A stretch of 64,000 nt of DNA, from the NCBI GenBank assembly GCA_964019135.1, contig OZ025252.1, positions 7,146,823 to 7,210,822 of the forward strand. Direction: 5' to 3'. Each line of letters begins with the position of its first letter. Position 1 is the stretch's first letter. Position numbers and translations under genes: made by a program. The DNA is from Arenicola marina. Its lineage: Eukaryota; Annelida; Polychaeta; Arenicolidae. Shown piece after piece: positions 58,601-64,000 of this stretch. The notes beneath the pieces are model-generated. The model did no database searches. It was not told the DNA's origin and worked only from the letters and a program-made list of their open reading frames with translations.

Positions 58601-61600
58601 TCCTGTACTGGACTGGGGCAGAGCGAGCGCGTCCTGTACTAGACTGGGGCACAGCGAGCGCGTCCTGTACTAGACTGGGGCACAGCGAGCGCGTCCTGTA
58701 CTAGACTGGGGCACAGCGAGCGCGTCCTGGACTAGACTGGGGCACAGCGAGCGCGTCCTGTACTAGACTGGGGCACAGCGAGCGCGTCCTGTACTTGACT
58801 GGGGCACAGCGAGCGCGTCCTGTACTAGACTGGGGCAGAGCGAGCGCGTCCTGTACTTGACTGGGGCAGAGCGAGCGCGTCCCGTACTGGACTGAGGCAC
58901 AGCGAGCGCGTCCTGTACTAGACTGGGGCACAGCGAGCGCGTCCTGTACTTGACTGGGGCACAGCGAGCGCGTCCTGTACTTGACTGGGGCAGAGCGAGC
59001 GCGTCCTGTACTAGACTGGGGCACAGCGAGCGCGTCCTGTACTAGACTGGGGCACAGCGAGCGCGTCCTGTACTAGACTAGGGCAGAGCGAGCGCGTCCT
59101 GTACTTGACTGGGGCAGCGCGAGCGCGTCCTGTACTAGACTGGGGCACAGCGAGCGCGTCCTGTACTGGACTGGGGCACAGCGAGCGCGTCCTGTACTAG
59201 ACTGGGGCACAACGAGCGCGTCCTGTACTGGACTGGGGCACAGCGAGCGCGCCTGTACTAGACTGGGGCACAACGAGCGCGTCCTGTACTGGACTGGGGC
59301 ACAGCGAGCGCGTCCTGTACTTGACTGGGGCACAACGAGCGCGTCCTGTACTGGACTGGGGCACAGCGAGCGCGTCCTGTACTTGACTGGGGCACAACGA
59401 GCGCGTCCTGTACTAGACTGGGGTACAGCGAGCGCGTCCTGTACTAGACTGGGTTGGTTGGTTCTTTATTCAGGACGCTTTAACCACTCTTGGTCATATC
59501 GCGTCACTGGGAGAAGGAAGGGAGAGTGAAGCCATGTCCCCGGGATAATCCCCTACTCTTTGCGAAGAAAGACATGCGATCTTTATCCGGCGACAACACA
59601 GACATGGCCAACAGAGGGGCTCGAATCAACGATCCACGTGCCGTTGGGCTCTCAGGTCGCCAGAATATACTTGACTGGGGTACCAGAGTCTAATTACAGT
59701 AGCACCCTTCTTATGACTCTCCATCTCTGACTGTTTGTATAAAAACAGATCTTTTGTTTAATTAATCATTGACTTGGCCGTTTCAGTCGCATTGTCTAAG
59801 GTTATCTAGTAAAGATAGACGGCCGATTCGCGAGTTATATTCTACTCTTCTATGACAGGCAATCACATATATCCCCCCTCCCCCCCCCCCCCCCCCCCCC
59901 ACTCGGGTTTGGGTAAATTGTAGTAGCGGATCAGATGAGTTTGTTGTTCAGTGGGACGCAGACCATGCCGCTTATAAACCGACGTCCTAAGCTTACCTCG
60001 TCTTGGCTACGTGCGCGCGCACCACCACGGAATCCAACATCCGGGTCTTGCCGATGCCTGGCTCGCCCTCGAAGACGATGAGTTGTCTCTGGGCGGCGGC
60101 TTCCGGGTTGTTCCGGATGGCCCGCATCTCGACCTCAAACTGATGCAACTCCTTGTCGCGGCCTATGATAGGGCAATCCATCTCGTGCTGAGCCAGGTCG
60201 TCTGTCCCTTCCTTTATGCTGCAAAGACGGAGACGTCGGAAATGTTTCCTCGCACTCACCTGGCTGTGGCGGCCCACTGTGATATTAACCCTAGCTCTAG
60301 TTCTATGGCTGGAGGGGTGGGTAATCCCGTTTCTACAGCTACAGAGCTACAGCTCACCCGCGCTCTGCGACTGATTACCGGCCTCTACAAACTTTTCAGG
60401 GTGAAATTTACTCAAGTTCGTGAATATCGTGTGCCATTTAATGTGCCAAAATAACCCAGGGCAATATGGAACATGTATAGAATATATACACTTGGAGAAT
60501 ATATATATATTACATATATATATATAATCTACTCTGCGATCCATTGGCCATCCATGAAGCTACATTAGAATAAACAAACATAAGAGATGTTATCACATAA
60601 AAAAGCAGATTACATCATAGAGAAAAGATTTATAAATGCAACCACCACCGATCGAAATTCGGCTTTATACCGTGATGCTAGACACATACAGATCGATGTA
60701 GTTAATATCTGACCTGCTGGTCGGTTTGTACTCGCGAATGATGCCAACATTCGACAAGCCTTTCATTTCCTTCAGCTCCAACGGGGTGAAGTTGGCGCGG
60801 CTGAGCTTGGAATGGTGAAAGGTCTCGTTATCACAGGTCACCGTGTCTTTGTAGTACATCATAAGGCGGGCGGCCATGTTCACCTTGCGACCAATCACTT
60901 TCAAGCAAAACACACACGTGATATTTACTCCCAAAGACATGGGAATCAACGGTCATTACAAAAAGGCAAAGGAAACAAATGGTTACAAGCCTAGCCTAAC
61001 CTAGATAAGACTGAGGCTATTTGGATAGGGGCCAATTCTGGCAAACCGCCTGGAGATCTTCCAGTTAGATGGTCATCAGCAAACAACTTCAGCACGTTGG
61101 GTATCAAGCTTAGCCCAGATGAAGTTGAAATGGCTCATCTGAATTTAGGAACACAAGTGGACAAACTAAAGAAATGCTTGAATATGTGGAAAATGCGGAA
61201 TCTCACACTTATTGGACGAATCTTGATTGTTAAAACGCTTGCCATTCCTAAGCTCGTGTATGTATTGTCAAATATGCATGTCCCGCCTACCATTGTAAAA
61301 AACATTCAAAGTCTGGTTAATTCGTTTGTGTGGAAAAAGGCAAGGCCAAAGGTCAAGCTTGATATATTATCGCAACCAATTAATAAAGGAGGCATGAAAA
61401 TGCCTAGCCCAGTGAACTTGACCCTTCTGACAACAAGCTGATAGGCAGAAGGGTCAAGCAATACACATGGTTAAAAAAGTAGTAATGCATAACCAAGCTC
61501 ACTTCGATGGATTATGACAACGAGCCTACCTCTCTAAATCGCCTTGACCCTCTCCTTCAGACATTACTTGGACCCTAGGATGCATGCATTTTAAAGTTTG

Positions 61601-63763
61601 CTCTCTATTACTTGCACATCAATTATATTTTCATCGGTTGTTAACGGCTTTCCTCTCTGACGCTTCAAATGTGACCAGGCAATAGAACCGACATCATCCG
61701 CATGGCGGCGCCGCTAGTTGCGTCTAAAACGCACGCACGACTATAGACACACAACGAGAATTAGTGGCGCCGCCATACGGAAGCTGTCGGGTGTATTGCC
61801 TGATGTCAACAAACGAGCCGCGGCAACTGCATTTGAAATATTTGAAGCGGCAGAGAGGGTAAACCGTTAACGACTGACGAAAATATCATTGATGTGCAAG
61901 AAGTAGAGAGCAAACTTTAAAATGAATGCATCCTATGTTCCAAGTAATGTATAAAGAAGAGGGGCGAGGCGATTAGGAGAGGTAGGTTGGTCGTCATAAT
62001 CGACTATCATCCATCGAAGCGAGCTGGGTGATTCAATGCTACTTTTTTGACCTTGTGTATGGCATGGCCCTTACACCCCCGTTAGGGTTGAGGTCGTGAG
62101 GGTCATGCGTCAGGGCTAGAAAATGCCCATCCTGGAAGTAAAGTTAGCATCTCTCCAACTGGGTTATGTCAAGAAATTGTATAACGGGGACGCTAAGGTT
62201 TGGAAGGAATGCCTTCAAGCATACTTCCCCCAGTTGGGTATACAAGACCTGTTCAATACTAGATGCTGCATACCCGATATGTATTTAGAATCTGTACCTT
62301 TATTTTACAAAGATATTCTATCAGCATGGGCGAAGGTTAAAGCTCACTTTGTGCCAGAGAGTATTCCGGACATTCGACAAGAAGTACTGTGGTTTAATCC
62401 GTTCATACAGATGGGCAACGAGTCGGTCCTCTACGGCAAGTGGTATAAATGTGGCATTGTTAAAATTAATGACATAGTTGGAAATGACAATTGTTTTTTG
62501 TCCGAGGTTGAACTGGTAGAGAAATATGGGGTAAATTTACACTTTCTGGAGTATTATAGTATTAGACAAGCAATTCCTCGTGGCTGGAGAACACGCCTGC
62601 AAAATAGAAATTGTCTCCAGTCCTTGCACCATTTGGATCTGTTATCTCTTTCGTGTAAATCTCTCTACGATATACTTTCTTCTCGCCCATCAAGTTGTGT
62701 ACAGATGGACAAGTGACTTGATGTATTTTCGTTCCACGAATCAGATTGGGGCAAAATATGTTCCCTGCCTTTTAAATGTACCTTTGAAACCAAACTACAA
62801 TCCTTTCAATATTCAATCCTTTACAGGTTTGCTCCCCACAACAAATATCTAAACACAATTGGGCTGGCGGAGAGTGGTTTGTGTGCCCTCACAGAGTGGT
62901 GGCACCTAGCCACATCTGATACTGTAGCTGCTTCTACTAAGACAATCATTTTAAGATCCTACGATAAACCGGTCTATTCCATAAATAGTGCGTTCCTTTT
63001 AGCCAAATATTATATTCACGTATCAAGTGTAAATCTGAGCCTATCAGGCTAAATTCTTATATATCCAAGCTAAAATATCATATAACAAACGAGCAGTATA
63101 TCCTGTGTAAAAAAAATCAGTTAAAAGTCTTCATGTCTCGATGGGAGAAGCTTTTATTTCTTATATCCTAATTGCCATGTATGTGTTAATGTATTACCAC
63201 AATCTCTTCTCATGTCTGTAACGCATCAAGAAAAAAAAAAAAAAAAAAAAAAAAAAAAGCCTAGCGTGTCGTAACGTGGCGTATGTATCGCCCTTCATGC
63301 AGTCGTGGAAAAGAGATCGACTGTTATATGTTATATCGGTAAAGTTTATGACAAATAATGACAATGATATAAGCCAACGTATAATCATATTCTCGCTCCA
63401 ATGTCTCTTAATCTGTTATTACCTAAATCTCGTAAACTTCAATTTGTTTCAATGTTTATATCGAAAAGACCCATGAAATGCACAGCTAAAGATAAAATCA
63501 TTGGATGATTGCACCAACGTTTCTTCTTTGTGATATCACAAGCAATGGATGATTACACCAAAGATATGATCGTCCGGAATTCTCATTGCACCGACAATTA
63601 CAAGGACAAGTATTAACGGACGGTTAAATATTATCCAAAAGTTCAAACTGAAGATGACCTGCAGTAAAGTATAGTGTTGACCTTACCAGTGTATTCGTGA
63701 CGATGGCTATGGCCCACGACACCACAGAATAAGGAGCCAGTGGTCACACCTATCGACGCCTTT
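40844..63763 (-). CDS. ADCY10: sAC-A: soluble adenylyl cyclase (ADCY10-like), 22 exons, 5' end outside window
   Basis: A second sAC gene, upstream of sAC-B and in the same orientation. Exons: 63687-63763, 60714-60897, 59997-60218, 57986-58178, 57188-57274, 55588-55862, 54565-54742, 53837-53942, 52960-53408, 51236-51536, 49545-49656, 48450-48654, 47543-47686, 46321-46496, 45702-45852, 44892-44983, 44574-44692, 43845-43941, 43484-43599, 42511-42628, 41816-42020, 40844-41188. They join in phase to about 1316 codons ending in TAG at 40844-40846. The first visible exon matches sAC-B exon 11, so the C1 domain and first half of C2 lie beyond 64000. Visible motifs are HRHEYTVIGRKVNMAARLMM (cyclase C2), GEPGIGKTRM (Walker A) and FTIDDAHFMDPDSW (Walker B). 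The exon 7 donor near 54565 (GTCCGT) is weak. Expression and whether both copies make active enzyme cannot be judged here. Confidence 0.9.
42853..43380. other. plain intronic sequence of sAC-A
   Basis: AT-rich intron between exons 43484-43599 and 42511-42628. I see no repeat, RNA or coding signal in it. Confidence 0.4.
45587..45642. repeat. TAA-type microsatellite
   Basis: A run of AATAATAATAAT with small interruptions about 60 bp downstream of the sAC-A exon 45702-45852 donor. Confidence 0.9.
45963..46140. repeat. 22-bp minisatellite
   Basis: About seven copies of CATACTGAACTCAATGTGAT plus AT, with an alternating GTACTC variant, followed by three ATCATAGCTT copies. It lies about 110 bp upstream of the acceptor of exon 45702-45852 in sAC-A. 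Confidence 0.95.
46727..47020. mobile_element. MITE family 2, copy 2, with internally amplified 38-bp unit
   Basis: The left end GGCGGATTTCACGAAAGC pairs with the right end TTCGTGAAATAGGCC in inverted orientation, and AGCAGACTACGGGG matches the element at 17981-18137. The interior has about six copies of a 38-bp unit (TAGTCGACTAAAGAAACCAT then GAAAAAGATGGGCGATTT). A minisatellite has thus grown inside a MITE. Confidence 0.75.
47100..47220 (-). repeat. possible tRNA-like SINE fragment
   Basis: On the minus strand a GGTCGAGAAGTAGCG segment is followed by a B-box-like GTTCGAACCC about 45 nt later, a spacing seen in tRNA-derived SINE heads. No tail or target duplication was found. Confidence 0.35.
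48042..48298. mobile_element. MITE-like element, family 1, copy 2
   Basis: Starts ATAGACCGATCC and ends, inverted, with the same motif (GTATCGGTCTATTGG), with TGACGTCA just inside. Shares GCCCACGCTTGAGTCCTTTT and TGACAAGAA-type stretches with 1471-1764. It lies in the intron of sAC-A between exons 48450-48654 and 47543-47686, not the paralogous position of copy 1, so the two are separate insertions. Confidence 0.75.
48835..49246. mobile_element. MITE with TTAA flanks (piggyBac-like target)
   Basis: The arms AGTTGCATATCGAGCTCTTT and its inverted copy (TCGATATGCAACT) continue over about 32 bp including CCCGCCAAAACTAA. TTAA lies immediately outside both ends. TTAA duplication is typical of piggyBac-type elements. 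The interior has no coding capacity. Confidence 0.75.
49910..50922. mobile_element. non-autonomous DNA transposon carrying a short ORF
   Basis: The ends are inverted with two mismatches in 20: GATTTGTGACGTCACAAGAT and GATTCGTGATGTCACAAGAT, followed by AACCGG. On the minus strand a 67-codon frame (50665-50868) starts 42 bp inside the right end: MASIGGSASFRIDWDAAMRA, an acidic middle and YRFEPPRLKTRLLRD. The frame may be the first part of a transposon-encoded protein. I could not assign it to a superfamily. Confidence 0.6.
51236..58178 (-). CDS. ADCY10: sAC-A exons 4-10 in window: NTPase core and following linker
   Basis: These exons include KTLLMDLMQVDYDMTHQERE, the Walker B exon (FILFTIDDAHFMDPDSWDF), FLREKSHGVPSWCEQLLKEM, the short exon ending AMPDSIK, and the 449-nt exon with DRMEELDQMILKTGSILGMT and a cysteine-rich loop (VKNVTCTCRLADGTC). 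The last exon of the block is basic and serine-rich and ends in FAITTRK. The donor at 54565 is weak and that exon's 3' third is not alignable to sAC-B, so its end may shift. Confidence 0.85.
51801..52839. mobile_element. DNA-transposon-like element, family 4, copy 2
   Basis: Perfect 16-bp terminal inverted repeats, TAAGCTACCCATAATA at 51801 and its inverse at 52824-52839. The interior has a CCTCGGTAAACATCG segment twice near the left end and then about 800 bp shared with 24217-25082. No coding capacity. It is located in the sAC-A intron before exon 51236-51536. Confidence 0.8.
55854..56900. repeat. 45-bp minisatellite at the sAC-A Walker B exon acceptor
   Basis: Units based on GGCCGTTAACTGCGAGGAGA and GGGTGGTTCCAACTGAAGGT repeat about 22 times, nearly perfect at the left and decaying to the right. 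The first copy is the exon 55588-55862 acceptor itself (CGCAG then TTAACGGCC on the coding strand), so both the last intron bases and the first 9 exon bases are copied. Confidence 0.95.
58178..59452. repeat. 31-bp minisatellite at the sAC-A exon 57986-58178 acceptor
   Basis: About 41 units of ACTGGGGCACAGCGAGCGCG plus TCCTGTACTAG. The leftmost unit (CCCTGGAGCACAGAGAGCGC) is the natural acceptor CTCCAG of the exon on the coding strand. The other units keep a CCCCAG acceptor-like end. GC-rich with uniform repeats. Confidence 0.95.
59452..59665 (-). mobile_element. SINE copy inserted into the 31-bp array
   Basis: Has the AACC tail (GGTTGGTTGG on the plus strand), the CGCTTTAACC and ATATCGCGTCA body, and a B box, but the A-box head is missing. 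One more array-like unit (TACTTGACTGGGGTAC) follows at 59667, so the SINE entered the array. Confidence 0.8.
59873..59901. repeat. C homopolymer run
   Basis: A run of more than 20 C residues on the plus strand with one interruption, about 100 bp downstream of the sAC-A exon 59997-60218 donor. Confidence 0.9.
59997..63763 (-). CDS. ADCY10: sAC-A exons 1-3 in window: end of C2 domain and P-loop
   Basis: The 77-nt exon 63687-63763 reads ASIGVTTGSLFCGVVGHSHR. Exon 60714-60897 reads VIGRKVNMAARLMMYYKD and EMKGLSNVGIIREY. Exon 59997-60218 reads CPIIGRDKELHQFEVEM and IVFEGEPGIGKTRM. The C2 asparagine and arginine and the Walker A lysine are present. The first intron (60898-63686) holds a LINE fragment. 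Earlier exons for C1 and the first half of C2 lie right of the window. Confidence 0.9.
60990..63258 (+). mobile_element. 5'-truncated LINE, Tx1/L1-like reverse transcriptase 3' part
   Basis: The plus strand encodes KTEAIWIGANSGKPP, LKKCLNMWKMRNLTLIGRIL, IPKLVYVLSNMHVP and INKGGMKMP, typical of the region after the RT active site in L1/Tx1 elements. After an insertion it continues VLWFNPFIQMGNESVLYGKW and RFAPHNKYLNTIGLAES. The RT catalytic core is missing. It ends in a poly(A) run at 63231-63258. It lies antisense in the first visible sAC-A intron and is broken by stops and frameshifts. Confidence 0.85.
61447..62074. mobile_element. long-arm palindromic MITE nested in the LINE
   Basis: Two arms of about 290 bp are imperfect inverted copies around 61750 (GGCGGCGCCGCTAG on the left, TGGCGCCGCCATACGG on the right, plus TTTAAAGTTTGCTCTCTA and its inverse). 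Outer ends match through AAAAAAGTAG and ACACATGG-type sequence. It interrupts the LINE reading frame. Confidence 0.75.
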
Positions 63764-63907
63764 CTGGAGAAATAAATGGATTCTAATCATAGATCTTGCC
63801 AGTCATAGCTTCGTCCCATTCGTTCGCTTTTACATGACACCGTTAATTTATATGCCAGGAAATATATATGGTTCCGTCACGTAACGAAATGATATTTGAG
63901 ATATGTT

Positions 63908-64000
63908 AGATTGGTTGTATATCGCGTCAATGGGAGAAGGAAGGAAGAGTGGAGCCATGTCCCCCGGGGTAACACCCTACTCTCTGTGAAGAAGGACATG
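63908..64000 (-). mobile_element. SINE copy cut by the window edge
   Basis: Shares GCGTCAATGGGAGAAGGAAG and CATGTCCCCCGGGGTAAC with the other SINE copies. The tail-proximal part is shortened (the CTTTAACC segment is missing). The head is beyond 64000. Confidence 0.75.

Noticed and set aside
58196..59397. Frames of repeated QSSTGRARSAPV type
   Set aside because: Products of the 31-bp minisatellite read in rotating frames.

Overview
This is a repeat-rich, intron-rich animal genome window, not a prokaryotic one. Both recognisable genes are split into many short exons with GT-AG boundaries. The repeats are tRNA-derived SINEs, a LINE 3' fragment, several MITE-like elements and many minisatellites. 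A marine invertebrate is likely. A lancelet is a tentative guess, because I recall (unverified) that splice-junction minisatellites have been described in amphioxus introns.

Two complete-looking but window-truncated genes for soluble, bicarbonate-sensitive adenylyl cyclase (ADCY10 family) lie head to tail on the minus strand. sAC-A occupies 63763 down to its stop at 40844 (22 exons seen, 5' end outside the window). sAC-B runs from its start codon at 37232 down to 582 (31 exons seen; two 3' exons are expected outside the window). I built the exon chains by hand from protein similarity, splice sites and codon phase. Every junction keeps phase, and paralogous exons often have identical lengths (77, 184, 193, 87, 275, 144, 176, 92, 97, 116 and 118 nt). 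The paralogues have diverged well apart, so the duplication is old.

Layout: 1-2.6 kb, sAC-B exons 28-31 and an AT-rich array; 2.6-12.3 kb, one giant intron filled by two arrays of tRNA/SINE-head units; 12.4 kb, the isolated exon 27; 12.5-15.4 kb, a 25-bp satellite-like array with a 575-bp higher-order period; 15.7-37.2 kb, exons 26 to 1 of sAC-B with several transposable elements; 37.2-40.8 kb, the intergenic region and presumed sAC-B promoter; 40.8-63.8 kb, sAC-A with MITEs, minisatellites and a LINE; 63.9-64 kb, the edge of a SINE.

The most unusual signals are (1) at least seven minisatellites that begin at or within a few bases of an exon-intron junction, often copying the splice site itself, and (2) two unrelated SINE heads, each carrying a Pol III A-box-like motif, amplified to about 119 and 32 tandem copies in the same intron in opposite orientations. 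Both sAC proteins look enzymatically and structurally intact in the parts that can be seen.
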